Assembly (NCBI GenBank): GCA_016719295.1 | Contig: JADKAF010000001.1 | Location: 5,828,001 to 5,892,000, forward strand | Direction of reading: 5' to 3' | Length of the DNA stretch: 64,000 bases | DNA from: Planctomycetota bacterium | Lineage (GTDB): Bacteria > Planctomycetota > UBA1135 > JADKAF01 | Shown here: in pieces, positions 9,662 through 18,981 of the stretch | How positions within the stretch are numbered: position 1 is the stretch's first letter | Layout: each line of letters starts with the position of its first letter | Translations under genes and position numbers: made by a program | Notes under the pieces: model-generated | Database searches by the model: none | Told to the model about the DNA's origin: nothing | The model's input: only the letters and a program-made list of their open reading frames with translations

Positions 9662-12600
9662 GCACGCTGCAGGAGATCTTCGATCTGCCCGACCGGGTGA
9701 ACCAAGGCGACTTCGTGCTGAAGCTCGGCGAGGGCGTGCTCGACCCGCGCGGGACGCTCGCGACCTACGTCGTGACGCCGCAGCTCCGGAGCTGCTTCGA
9801 CGATGCGCTCGGCTTCGTGCGCTCGGCCGTCGAGAGCCGGAGCTCGAAGGCGGCCTATCTCCACGGGAGCTTCGGCAGCGGGAAGAGCCACTTCATGGCG
9901 GTGCTGCACCACCTCCTGCTCGGGACGGCGGAGGCGCGCGCGATCGCGGAGTTGGCCCCCGTCGTGGCGAAGCATCGCGCGTGGATGGACGGGCGGAAGT
10001 TCCTGCTCGTGCCCTATCACTTGATCGGCGCGCGCGATCTCGAGTCGGCGATCCTCGGCGGCTACGTGCAGCGCGTGCAGGCGCTCCATCCGGAATCGCC
10101 GTTGCCCTCGGTCTATCGGGCCGAGCCCATCTTCGAGAACGCGCGGCTCCAGCGCGCGCAGCTCGGGGATGCTGCGTTCTTCGCGATGCTGAACGCGGGG
10201 AAGCAGGCGAGCGGCGGGTGGGGGAAGCTCGCGAGTGGCTGGAGCGCCGAGAGCTTCGAGAAGGCACTTCGTGCGGCACCCCAGTCCGCCGAGCGTCTGC
10301 GCCTCTTGCGCGATCTCCTGGAGAAGGTCTTCCCCGCGTATCGCGGGGCGATCAGCGATGACGGCGAGCGCTTCCTGCCGCTCGACGAAGGCCTCGCCGA
10401 GATCTCGCGTCATGCGCAGTCGCTCGGCTATGACGCGCTGCTGCTCTTCCTCGACGAGTTCATCCTCTGGCTCGCGAGCCATGCCTCGGACATGGCCTTC
10501 CTCACCCGCGAGGGGCAGAAGGTGGCGAAGCTCGTCGAGGCGCAGAACTCGAATCGCCCGGTGCCGATCGTGAGCTTCGTCGCGCGCCAGCGCGACCTGC
10601 AGGAGCTCGTCGGCGATCACTACACGGGCTCCGAGGTGGTGAGCTTCCAGGACATCACCAAGTGGTGGAACGATCGCTTCCACAAGATCGCGCTCGAGGA
10701 CCGGAACCTCCCCCTCATCGTCGAGCGCCGCATCCTGAAGCCCAAGTCCGACGCCGCGAGAGCGGAGATCGCGCGCGCGTGCGACGCGGCGCTGCGGATG
10801 CGCACCGAAGAGCTGGACGTGCTGCTCAGCAAGGAAGGCGATCGCGAGGCGTTCCAGCGCCTCTATCCCTTCCCGCCGGTCTTGGTGGAGACGCTGGTCG
10901 CGGTCTCTTCGCTCCTCCAGCGCGAGCGCACCGCTCTCCGCATCCTGCTCACCATCCTGGTCGACCGCGGGGCCTCGATGGAACTCGGGGACTTGGTCCC
11001 CATCGGCGACCTCTTCGACTTCATCGCCGTCGGCAGCGACGCCTTCAGCGCCGGGGTTCGCACGCACTTCGAGAACGCGCAACGCCTCTACGAGAAGAAG
11101 CTCCGGCCGATCCTCGAAGAAGAGCACAAGCTCCGCTTCGACGACGTGGATCTCGTCCACGACAAGCGCGTCGAGGTCCAGCGCCTCCGGAACGACGATC
11201 GCCTGGCGAAGACCCTGCTCCTCGCGGCCCTGGTCCCCGAGGTACCGGCGTTCCGGAGCCTCAGCGCGCGGCGCTTGGCGACCTTGAACTACAGCGCCAT
11301 CAAGGCGCGGATCCCCGGCAACGAAGGCCAGCTCGTCCTCGACAAGCTGAAGGCCTGGGTGAGCCGCGGCGTCGGCGAGATCCAGATCGGCGAGGGGCCG
11401 AACCCCACGATCTCGATGCAGATCAGCGGCATCGACGTCGAGTCCGTGCTCGAGCCCGCGCGCGCCGAGGACAGCTTCGGGAACCGCATCAAGTGGGTGA
11501 AGCGCCTCCTCTTTCATGCCTTGGGTCTCCGCGACCTCGAGGTTCAGCCACATCGCTTCGACTTCTCCTGGCGGGGGACCAAGCGCCAAGCCCAGATCGT
11601 CTTCGGCAACGTCTGGGGGCTCCCGGATGAATCGCTGCGCGAGGACGGCGACGAGTGGAAGGTCGTGATCGACTTCCCCTTCGACCACGAGGGAAAGCGC
11701 CCGAGCGACGACGTGAAACGACTGTGGGATTTCCGGCAGACGGACCAGCGAGCGCGCACGCTGGTCTGGTTGCCGCGCTTCTTCTCCGCCGAGGTCCAGC
11801 GCCAGCTCGGGCGCCTCTGCATCATCGACCATGTGCTGAGTGGCGAGCGCTTCGCGACCTTCGCCTCCCGTCTTCACGTCGACGATCGCGAGCGCGCGCG
11901 CGCCTTGCTGAAGAACCAGCTCAACACCCTGCAGCAGCAGATCGTCGACGCGCTGCTTACCGCTTACGGCCTCGCTGCGGTGAACCCGAAGCAGATCGAC
12001 ATCTCGATCGAGCTCGATGACGACGAGCAGTTCCAGTCATTGCTGCCGGGCCTACATCCCAGGCGCCCGGCCGCGAACACCCTGCGCAGTGCCTTGGAGA
12101 ACCTGCTCGATCAGGCGCTCAGCGTGCAGTACCCGGCGCACCCGCGCTTTGAAGAGGGCGCCAAGGTCGCGGGCAAGTTCGTCGTCGCGGCGCTCGAGCA
12201 GTTGAGCAAGGCGCTGCAAGCGCCGGGACAGCGCTGGGAGGTCCCGAAGGAGCTCCGCAAAGACCTCCGGCCGCTCATCGTAGAGCTCAAGTTCGGCCAG
12301 ATGAGCGAGCAGCATCTCCTGCCGGACCGGCACTGGAACATGCACTTCGAGCGGCTCTCCGGCACGCACCAGAAGCCGTTCACGGTGAAGAACCTGCGCG
12401 CGTGGATCGACGAGCCGAAGCCGATGGGTCTCCCGCGCGAGCTGGAAGACCTCGTGATCCGCTTCTTCGCCGAGCAGACGAACCGGAGCTTCTTCCTCCA
12501 CGGCGGCTCCTGGCGCGACACCGGCGGCAGCCTCCCCGACGAGCTCGAGCTGCGCGCCGAGGAGCTGCCCGACGAAGACCTCTGGAAGCGCGCGCGCGAG

Positions 12601-13341
12601 CGCACCGCCGAGCTTTTCGGAGAGCAGATCCTCGAATACCGCTCCGCCTCGAACCTGCTGCGCCTCGAAGCCGAGGTGCAGAAGCACCTGAGCGCGCTAC
12701 GCGAAGAAGCCCTGGCCCTCCTTCCCGAGCTCGAGAAGCGCACGAAGGAGATCCTGCCCACGAACCACGCCACCGCGCGCCTCCGCACCGCGCGCTCCGC
12801 AGCACTGCTCGTGGAGCGCCTGCGGAACCAGAAGGGCATCGCTCTCTGCAAGGCGCTCGCCGATGCCGTGCTCGACACGAGCCCGGCCGCGGTGGCGCAC
12901 AGCCTGAAGCAGGCCGCCGTCGTGCGCGCCGCTCTCCGCCGCGCGAACTGGGATCTCCTGCACGGCCTCCTCGAGCCCGCGCCCGAGTTCGCCGCCCGCG
13001 CCGGCGAGATCCGCGCGCGCCTCGAGAAGGCGCTCGCGCACGACGAGCTCGCGCAGGCCCTCGCTCCGGAGCTCGAAGCCTGCGAAGTCGAGGCGACGCG
13101 GCTCTTCGTGCGGCGGCCGCTCGGCACATCGAGTGCACCGGCGTCGCCGCCGGCGACGCGGCCCGTCACGACGGCACCCTCGGCGAGCCCGCCCGCGGGA
13201 GCTGGGCTCGTGAGCGAAGGCGTGCGCGCGACGCTCGATGCCGCCGGACTGCAGGCGCTTGTCGAGGAGCTGCGGAAGAAGCTTGCCGCGGATCCTGAGC
13301 TCCGCGCCGAGGTTCACTGGAAGATCACGCGCCGGCGATGA
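9658..13341 (+). CDS. pglY: BREX type 2 ATPase PglY (BrxC-like)
   Basis: This is a large P-loop ATPase of about 1227 residues. Walker A is SFGSGKSHF near residues 70-78 and Walker B is LLLFLDEF near 260, followed by about 950 residues of mostly helical sequence. The size, the GKSHF motif and the position between pglX and pglZ identify it as PglY, the type 2 counterpart of BrxC. This protein is thought to act with PglX and PglZ in DNA marking and phage exclusion. The start ATG 9658 overlaps the pglX stop as ATGA. The stop TGA (13339-13341) likewise overlaps an ATG at 13338. That ATG was evidently once the start of pglZ but now begins only a 35-bp duplicate of the pglZ 5' end. Confidence 0.93.
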   Translation: MSTLQEIFDLPDRVNQGDFVLKLGEGVLDPRGTLATYVVTPQLRSCFDDALGFVRSAVESRSSKAAYLHGSFGSGKSHFMAVLHHLLLGTAEARAIAELAPVVAKHRAWMDGRKFLLVPYHLIGARDLESAILGGYVQRVQALHPESPLPSVYRAEPIFENARLQRAQLGDAAFFAMLNAGKQASGGWGKLASGWSAESFEKALRAAPQSAERLRLLRDLLEKVFPAYRGAISDDGERFLPLDEGLAEISRHAQSLGYDALLLFLDEFILWLASHASDMAFLTREGQKVAKLVEAQNSNRPVPIVSFVARQRDLQELVGDHYTGSEVVSFQDITKWWNDRFHKIALEDRNLPLIVERRILKPKSDAARAEIARACDAALRMRTEELDVLLSKEGDREAFQRLYPFPPVLVETLVAVSSLLQRERTALRILLTILVDRGASMELGDLVPIGDLFDFIAVGSDAFSAGVRTHFENAQRLYEKKLRPILEEEHKLRFDDVDLVHDKRVEVQRLRNDDRLAKTLLLAALVPEVPAFRSLSARRLATLNYSAIKARIPGNEGQLVLDKLKAWVSRGVGEIQIGEGPNPTISMQISGIDVESVLEPARAEDSFGNRIKWVKRLLFHALGLRDLEVQPHRFDFSWRGTKRQAQIVFGNVWGLPDESLREDGDEWKVVIDFPFDHEGKRPSDDVKRLWDFRQTDQRARTLVWLPRFFSAEVQRQLGRLCIIDHVLSGERFATFASRLHVDDRERARALLKNQLNTLQQQIVDALLTAYGLAAVNPKQIDISIELDDDEQFQSLLPGLHPRRPAANTLRSALENLLDQALSVQYPAHPRFEEGAKVAGKFVVAALEQLSKALQAPGQRWEVPKELRKDLRPLIVELKFGQMSEQHLLPDRHWNMHFERLSGTHQKPFTVKNLRAWIDEPKPMGLPRELEDLVIRFFAEQTNRSFFLHGGSWRDTGGSLPDELELRAEELPDEDLWKRARERTAELFGEQILEYRSASNLLRLEAEVQKHLSALREEALALLPELEKRTKEILPTNHATARLRTARSAALLVERLRNQKGIALCKALADAVLDTSPAAVAHSLKQAAVVRAALRRANWDLLHGLLEPAPEFAARAGEIRARLEKALAHDELAQALAPELEACEVEATRLFVRRPLGTSSAPASPPATRPVTTAPSASPPAGAGLVSEGVRATLDAAGLQALVEELRKKLAADPELRAEVHWKITRRR

Positions 13342-13372
13342 ACGCGATCCCGTCCACTCACGCGCTCCGCGC
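13338..13372 (+). repeat. 35-bp direct repeat, left copy (orphan pglZ start)
   Basis: This matches 14976-15010, the first 35 bases of pglZ, with one mismatch (T at 13358 against C at 14996). It overlaps the pglY stop as ATGA, so it marks the ancestral pglZ start position. After about 12 codons the sequence leaves pglZ and enters the cassette. Confidence 0.92.
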
Positions 13373-14975
13373 AGGTCGGGGAACCGCGTATAGGCCCCTT
13401 GGTAGATTCAGGGCGCTACGCTGCCTCCCCCTCACCAGGTGCGGGTAGAGTCTGCCAGTCGTCTCGCTCTGCACCAGGCCGACGACGCAGCTTCCCCCCT
13501 TCTCGAACGACGTTTCTCCAGAGCAGATTCATGCGCGCTCTCCTCTCACCGTTCGTGACGGTCGTTACCGCGATTTGCATGCAACCGTGCGTAGAAGCGC
13601 AGATCGTCGTCGACCCATCTGGCGGCGGTCACTACCGGCGACTTCAGGAGGCGATCGATGCCGCGGTTGACGGCGCGACGATCTTGGTACGGGGAGGAAC
13701 CTATCCCGCCGCTTGGGTCAGCAACAAGAGCCTCACGATCGCTGGTGATCCCGCATTCTCGGTGTTCACCGATTCGGGAATCTCTCCGAACGCTCAGCAG
13801 GCCGCCTTCGAGCTTCGAGGAGGAGGGTCCGAACGATTCACCTTGATCGGATGCACTACGAGCGGGCAATGGGGCGTGCAGTACATCATCGGCGGTCCTG
13901 GGATCCGAAGCTATGGATACGCTCGGCTGCATCTCATCAACTGCACCATCTCCGCGCCGACCGTAGTGGGTGGAACCGGTGGCCCCTATCTGTACGGCGT
14001 TTCGGCGATCGTATCTGGTCAGGGCAGTCAGATCCTCGTCGAGTCATCGACGATCACCGCAACCCACGGGGATACCGACTGCCGCTACGTGCACTCGACC
14101 TCTCCACATTGGGTTCCGGATGGTCTACCGGGAATCGATGCGGCCGGATGCGAAGTGACCGTGATCTCTTCTGCGGTGACGGGAGGGTGGGGTAACACGT
14201 GGTGCTTGAACTGGTGGGGATTCGGGCAGCCTCCGCCTCTCACGGGTCCATGCCCGTGCGCGGGAATCGGTGGGCACGGCGGCGCGGGAATCATCGCTGA
14301 CTCCGTCGTCGAGGTGAGTTCCGGGCTGTCTGGCATTCGCGGAGGATCGGGAGGCTCGGTCTCCGCTTACGACGCGAGCATCCAGCGCTCCTACAGCTTC
14401 GGGCAACAACCCGATGGCCCCGCATGGATTGCCGCGTCCTATCATCAGATTCCATCGGGAGTGTCTTCGGCGACACGATGGCATCTGGGTTCAACGTTCC
14501 TCGTCACGACGCCGGGGAATGCACCTGGAATCCTGCTGTTCGGTGACCTCGCTCGAGTCGTGGAGTGGCCCTTCGGGTTGAGTTGGATCGACATCGCATC
14601 GGGGCGCTTCTTCATCGTTCCAACGGTAGGCGCGATTCAGGTTCCCGTGCCGAACGATGCGCTCTTTCTTGGGGTGACGATCGTTGCTCAGTCTCTCGAT
14701 CAATCGATCTTGCTGCGCGCTCCGATGGTCCGAGTCATTGAGCCCTAAGTGGCCTCGCGCTACCCGGTATAGGGCCCCTCCGAGTGTTCGCGGTCGCGCA
14801 TGTGGGTCGCTGGTCGATTCGTTGCCGGCTAGCGCTCGAAGGGATGCCACGCACTCTCGATTCGTAGCTTCACACGCGCTCTCTCCTCCCCCGGTTCTCT
14901 GTTCGACAGCGGGTCGAATCCAGTGCCCGGGGCCTCGCGATCCTCCGCGCTCCGTTGGTGATCGAGCCTCTTTCC
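13373..14975. mobile_element. 1.6 kb insertion between pglY and pglZ flanked by a 35-bp direct repeat
   Basis: The segment lies between the two copies of the pglZ 5' end. It contains one complete gene (13531-14748) plus 150-230 bases of flank on each side. Each flank has a TATAGG-containing stretch followed by a C-run (near 13390 and near 14769), which may be related promoter-like sequences. No transposase, integrase or terminal inverted repeat is visible, so the mechanism is unknown. pglZ was left intact because its first 35 bases were duplicated. The mobile label is an inference from the flanking repeat and the codon-use contrast. Confidence 0.6.
13531..14748 (+). CDS. secreted protein with N-terminal parallel beta-helix-like region, inserted in BREX operon
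   Basis: The product is about 405 residues. The start at 13531 gives a signal peptide (MRALLSPFVTVV ending near CVEAQ); the frame extends upstream to 13399 without a signal. Mature residues begin IVVDPSGGGHYRRLQEAIDA and continue with TILVRGGTYP, the pattern seen at the start of many right-handed beta-helix (pectate-lyase-like) proteins. Short hydrophobic Gly/Ser/Thr-rich turns follow. The last 80 residues resemble the C-terminal modules of the other secreted proteins in this window. There is no link to BREX chemistry. Codon use is less GC-biased than neighbouring genes (17 of 60 codons at 13561-13740 end in A/T). It is the cargo of the 1.6 kb segment wedged between pglY and pglZ. Function is unknown; surface or envelope protein is most likely. 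Confidence 0.75.
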   Translation: MRALLSPFVTVVTAICMQPCVEAQIVVDPSGGGHYRRLQEAIDAAVDGATILVRGGTYPAAWVSNKSLTIAGDPAFSVFTDSGISPNAQQAAFELRGGGSERFTLIGCTTSGQWGVQYIIGGPGIRSYGYARLHLINCTISAPTVVGGTGGPYLYGVSAIVSGQGSQILVESSTITATHGDTDCRYVHSTSPHWVPDGLPGIDAAGCEVTVISSAVTGGWGNTWCLNWWGFGQPPPLTGPCPCAGIGGHGGAGIIADSVVEVSSGLSGIRGGSGGSVSAYDASIQRSYSFGQQPDGPAWIAASYHQIPSGVSSATRWHLGSTFLVTTPGNAPGILLFGDLARVVEWPFGLSWIDIASGRFFIVPTVGAIQVPVPNDALFLGVTIVAQSLDQSILLRAPMVRVIEP

Positions 14976-15010
14976 ATGAACGCGATCCCGTCCACCCACG
15001 CGCTCCGCGC
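14976..15010 (+). repeat. 35-bp direct repeat, right copy (functional pglZ start)
   Basis: This is the second copy of the repeat at 13338-13372, with 34 of 35 bases identical. It forms codons 1-12 of pglZ. Confidence 0.92.
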
Positions 15011-17729
15011 GCAGCTCGAAGCGATCGAGCGCAAGGAGGGCAACGCTCGCCGCGTCGCGATGCGTTCCTACGGTCCCGTGCGCACGAATGCCATCGAGAC
15101 GGCGAGCGGGCCGTGGCAGATCGAGTTCTGTCCGTCGGCGCTGGCCTTCCGCGAGCGCTTGGCGGCACTCGACGCCGAGGCGGCGCCGCGCACGGTGCTG
15201 CTGACACCGTGCGACGCGCAGGACCTCGGGGACGACGTGCTCGCGTTCCTCGTTCGCCAGCGGCTCTTCGATCCCAAGCCGCGCGAGATGGTGAAGGAGC
15301 GCTTCGAGCTGCGGCAGATCGATCCGCGCTTGGAGCTGCCCGACTGGTTCGCGGAGCGCTTGCTGGAAGCTTCGGCGCCCGAGAGCGCGAACCTCGCGGT
15401 CGGCTACCTCGACGAGGCCAGCGCTTGGGGCATCGTGCTGCGCTCCATGCTCGGCTTGGAGACCGCGCGCCCGGATCTCCGCATCCTGCTCGCGTGGGCG
15501 CGGAGCGAGCGCGCGCGTGCCGCATGGCGCGCTCTGGATGAAGCGCAGCGCGATCGCATCGCCGCTTGGATCGCCGAGAGTGCCGGAGCGCTGGCATCGG
15601 TCCTGCTGGCGAAGCTCGCCGCCGATGCGAGCTTCGATCCACTGGCATGGGGCCTCGCTTGTGAGGTGATGCTCGGCGGCACCGAGCGCGAGCTCGGTGT
15701 GCTGCAGGGGAAGCTCGACGGAGGTCCGCTCGACGGCGAAGTCCTGCGACTCTACAGCGAGGCCGCGAGGGGGGAGTTCCTCTTCCTCCGCGGCAGCTCG
15801 CCCGAGGAAGCGACGCGCGTCGCGCGCGAAGGCGAGCGCGTGATCGAGAGCCTGGGCTTCGCCGCACGGCTCGCGCAGAGCTCGGTGCTTCCGGGGAGCT
15901 GGAAGGCGCGTTGGAGCGCCTTCGGTGCGGCGCTGCACGAGGTGCTGCAGCGCGGTGCGGACGCCCTGCCGGCGCTCGCCGCGCAGAGGGGTGAGATCGA
16001 GAGCCACGCCTTCGCGAAGGAGGAGAGCGAAGCAGCGCGCCTCGCGCGTGCCACGATGGCGCTTCGACTCGCGCGGGCGATCTTCCTCCCTGCGGCGAAC
16101 GATGCGAGCGCGGGCCTCGCCGAACTCTCGCAGCGCTACCTCCACGAGGGCCTTTGGGTCGATCGCGCGCGCGAGGCGCTGATCCCCGGCGATAGCGACG
16201 AGGTCCTCGCGCGCGCCTACCGTTCGCTCTCGGAGCGCGCGACCGAGCGCCGCGAGCTCGAGAACCAGCGCTTCGCCGCAGCCCTGGCCGCGGCCACCGC
16301 GAACGGCGGTGACGATCCCGGCCTTCTGCCGATCGAGGAGCTGCTCCGCCTCGCCGTCGCTCCGCTCGCGCGCGAGCTCCCGGTCCTCGTGCTCGTCCTC
16401 GACGGCCTCTCGTGGCCCATCGCGGTCGAGCTCATGCAGAACGTGCTGAAGAGCTGGAGCGCGCTCGGCCACGCGGAGCTGAGGATCCCGCGGCCCGTCA
16501 TCGCCGCGCTGCCCACGATCACCGAGGTCTCGCGCGCGAGTCTCCTCTGCGGCGAGCTCGTGTGCGGCGGCCAGGACACGGAGAAGAAGGGCTTCGCGAA
16601 CCACCGCGAGCTCCGGAAGCTCTCCTCCGCGAAGAAGGAGCCGCTGCTCTTCCATCAGGACGCCCTCGGCCACCGCGCGGGCGAGCTCGCGCTCGAGCTC
16701 CGCGCCGCGCTCTCCGACGACGAGCGCCGCGTGGTCGGCGTGATCCTGAACGCCGTCGACGACAGCTTGGAGAAGGGCGACCAGCTCGAGCTCCGCTGGA
16801 ACGTCGCCCTGATCCCGCTCCTCGAGCAACTCCTCGAGCTCGCGGAGCTGCAGGGCCGCGCGGTGATCCTGACCAGCGACCACGGCCACGTGCGCGAGCT
16901 CCTCTCCGCGCAAGCGAAGCCCGCCGGTGCCGCGAGCGGCGATGAACGCGCGGGTTCGCGCTATCGACCCGCGACGAGCGCAGCTCGTGACGGCGAACTC
17001 CGCCTCCGCGGCCCGCGCGTCTCGAAGGACCACGGCGGCGACATCGTCGCCCCCTGGAGCGAGCGCCTGCGCTACGGCAAGGTGAAGCGCGGCTACCACG
17101 GCGGCGCCACCCCGCAAGAAGTCCTGGTTCCGCTCTGCATCCTCCGGAGCCTCGGCCACGAGCTGCCGAGCGGCTGGGAAGTCGATGAGCAGCTCTTCTC
17201 CGAACCGGCCTGGTGGATCGAGGACTGCGTCGCGGACGCCGCGGGGGGAGTCTTCGCGAGCACGCGAGCGACGGCGGGCGCGAAGCGCCCGACGCGCCGC
17301 ACGAAGAAGGACGCCGCCGCCGAGAAGCAGCCGAGCCTCTTCCCCGTCGAGGAGCCGGAGCCGGCGCTGGCCGCGACTCCGAACCCGCTGCCCAGCGCGG
17401 CGGCCGACACCACTCCCGCGCCGGCGTGGCTCATCGCCCTGGCCCGGACGGCGCTCTGGAAGGAGCAGGTCCGTCGCGCGCACGCGGCTGAGCGCGATGC
17501 CGAGCTCGCGCTGCGCATCCTACGCATCCTGAGCGAACACCGCGGCCGCATGCTCCGCGCGGCGCTCGCCCTCCGACTCGCCGTACCGCCGTTCCGTCTG
17601 CGAGGGATGCTCTCGATGGCGCAGCGGTTGGTGAACCTGGAGGGGTATCCGATCTTGGAGGTGCGGGAGGAGGAGACGGTGGTGTTGGAGGAGGGGGTGT
17701 TGCGGGGGCAGTTCGGGGTGGGGGAATAG
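14976..17729 (+). CDS. pglZ: BREX type 2 phosphatase-fold protein PglZ
   Basis: The product is about 917 residues with an alkaline-phosphatase-type core. VLVLDGLSWP near residue 471 holds the first metal-binding Asp, TEVSRASLLCG is the likely nucleophile region, TSDHGHV lies near 634, and GYHGGATPQE supplies further metal-site His. This is the PglZ-domain signature common to all BREX types. The C-terminus (from about 810) looks like a winged helix. The start ATG 14976 is chosen because the same sequence overlaps the pglY stop at 13338; an in-frame TTG at 14955 is not needed. The cassette has removed the translational overlap with pglY, so pglZ now depends on its own upstream region. The last 33 bases before the stop contain four runs of 4-5 G. 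Confidence 0.93.
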   Translation: MNAIPSTHALRAQLEAIERKEGNARRVAMRSYGPVRTNAIETASGPWQIEFCPSALAFRERLAALDAEAAPRTVLLTPCDAQDLGDDVLAFLVRQRLFDPKPREMVKERFELRQIDPRLELPDWFAERLLEASAPESANLAVGYLDEASAWGIVLRSMLGLETARPDLRILLAWARSERARAAWRALDEAQRDRIAAWIAESAGALASVLLAKLAADASFDPLAWGLACEVMLGGTERELGVLQGKLDGGPLDGEVLRLYSEAARGEFLFLRGSSPEEATRVAREGERVIESLGFAARLAQSSVLPGSWKARWSAFGAALHEVLQRGADALPALAAQRGEIESHAFAKEESEAARLARATMALRLARAIFLPAANDASAGLAELSQRYLHEGLWVDRAREALIPGDSDEVLARAYRSLSERATERRELENQRFAAALAAATANGGDDPGLLPIEELLRLAVAPLARELPVLVLVLDGLSWPIAVELMQNVLKSWSALGHAELRIPRPVIAALPTITEVSRASLLCGELVCGGQDTEKKGFANHRELRKLSSAKKEPLLFHQDALGHRAGELALELRAALSDDERRVVGVILNAVDDSLEKGDQLELRWNVALIPLLEQLLELAELQGRAVILTSDHGHVRELLSAQAKPAGAASGDERAGSRYRPATSAARDGELRLRGPRVSKDHGGDIVAPWSERLRYGKVKRGYHGGATPQEVLVPLCILRSLGHELPSGWEVDEQLFSEPAWWIEDCVADAAGGVFASTRATAGAKRPTRRTKKDAAAEKQPSLFPVEEPEPALAATPNPLPSAAADTTPAPAWLIALARTALWKEQVRRAHAAERDAELALRILRILSEHRGRMLRAALALRLAVPPFRLRGMLSMAQRLVNLEGYPILEVREEETVVLEEGVLRGQFGVGE
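17693..17724 (+). other. G-quadruplex-type motif at the 3' end of pglZ
   Basis: Four G-runs of 5, 5, 4 and 5 are separated by spacers of 6, 6 and 1 bases and end just before the TAG stop of pglZ. The pattern fits the standard G4 motif on the coding strand. It encodes the last dozen residues (EEGVLRGQFGVGE), so slippage in any run would change only the C-terminal tail and stop position. Confidence 0.6.
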
Positions 17730-17830
17730 CGCGGCTCCCTGAGGTTCGGGATCGGCGCTCTGGCGGAAGGGCCGGAAGTCGTGCGTGACGCCTCCCCACT
17801 TGATTCGTCTCCATGGCTATGATCCCCACC

Positions 17831-18970
17831 ATGGACACCTCTCCGGCACGCATCGGCGAACGTCTGCACGAAGCACGCGAAGCTGCGCGGCTCGATCTGG
17901 CGACGCTTGCAATTGCCGCGCAGATCGAACGTGACCGTCTCGAGGCCGCGGAGCGCGGGTGCTCCCTGACGGGACTCGAGCTGGCTCGCGCGGCGGAGGT
18001 CCTCGGGCTCTCGGATGTCGATCTCGCCGCTGATGGGCCTCTGCCCGGGACGGCAGTGGGAGTGCTCCTGCGTGGCGAGGCGGAGCGAGGAGCACTTGCG
18101 CCACATCTCGGCCGCCTGAAATCGATCGCGCGCGACCTGACCGAGCTCCACGCGATGCTCGGCGTCGAGAACCCCGCGATCCTCGATCCCTTCCGCTCGA
18201 GGGCGGCCAGCCAACCCACGCCCTGGAGCCAAGGCGAGGCGCTTGCAGCGGAACTGCGGCAGTTCCTGGACCTCGGGGCGGCTCCGATACGTTCGATGCG
18301 CGAGCTGCTCCTCCAGCTCTCGATCAAGATCCTCTGGACCGAGGCTCTGGACGAGAGCATCCACGGGCTCACCCTCTACGACTCGGGCAGCGGTGCGACC
18401 ATCGTCGCGAACCGCCGAGGAGCGCTCGCGAAGTGGTGGTCTCTGCGCATGACGTTGGCGCACGAGCTCTGCCACCAGATCTTCGACCGCGCTCCCAAGC
18501 AGCCCTTGGGGCGAGTGAGTCGCGCCAACAGCTCCGACCCGGTCGAGCAGCGCGCGAATGCCTTCGCGATCTACTTCCTCGCGCCGCCCGCGGGCGTCGA
18601 GCGCTTCCTCCGGGACAAGGGGCAGCGACGTCAGAACGTCGATCCCTACGCTGTTCATCAGTTGATGGAGCACTTCGCGTTGGGCAAGGAAGCCACGACC
18701 CAGCATCTCCGCAACCTGGGCTGGATCGATGACGCCGCGCATCGTGCTCTGCTCGAACAGCGCTATGTCGTCGAGTCGACCACGGATTCCGAGTTCCCCT
18801 GGAGCTATCCGCCCCTCGACCGCTGGCTGGAGATAGGAGTCCCGCTCGAGCGCTTGGAGTTGATCGAGCCCGCGCTCGCCGCCTACCGGTCCGACCAGAT
18901 CACACTCGGACGATTGCGCGAGTTGCTCGACCTCGATCCCTTCGTGCCGATCGCCGAGTTCGCGGCCTGA
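17831..18970 (+). CDS. HTH (Xre-like) plus ImmA/IrrE metallopeptidase
   Basis: The product is about 379 residues (385 if ATG 17813 is used; both are in frame and neither has a clear ribosome site). The N-terminal 60-70 residues form an Xre/Cro-type helix-turn-helix (IGERLHEAREAARL, then LATLAIAAQIERDRLEAAE). The second half has the zinc-peptidase motif LAHELCH near residue 210, followed by SDPVEQRANAFAIYFLAP, typical of ImmA/IrrE (DUF955) proteins. In known pairs such proteins cleave a repressor in response to stress or phage signals. Here the repressor-like HTH and the protease are one chain. It lies between pglZ and brxD on the same strand, so it may control BREX expression or form a toxin-antitoxin-like unit with the PIN-like gene 11 bases downstream. 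Confidence 0.85.
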   Translation: MDTSPARIGERLHEAREAARLDLATLAIAAQIERDRLEAAERGCSLTGLELARAAEVLGLSDVDLAADGPLPGTAVGVLLRGEAERGALAPHLGRLKSIARDLTELHAMLGVENPAILDPFRSRAASQPTPWSQGEALAAELRQFLDLGAAPIRSMRELLLQLSIKILWTEALDESIHGLTLYDSGSGATIVANRRGALAKWWSLRMTLAHELCHQIFDRAPKQPLGRVSRANSSDPVEQRANAFAIYFLAPPAGVERFLRDKGQRRQNVDPYAVHQLMEHFALGKEATTQHLRNLGWIDDAAHRALLEQRYVVESTTDSEFPWSYPPLDRWLEIGVPLERLELIEPALAAYRSDQITLGRLRELLDLDPFVPIAEFAA

Positions 18971-18981
18971 GCATCGGCGGC

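Noticed and set aside
13399..13530. N-terminal extension of the cassette protein
   Set aside because: The frame is open from 13399, but the first 44 codons are low-complexity. ATG 13531 starts a clear signal peptide.
14955..14975. TTG start for pglZ
   Set aside because: It is in frame, but the duplicated copy that overlaps the pglY stop starts at the ATG equivalent to 14976, which fixes the ancestral start.
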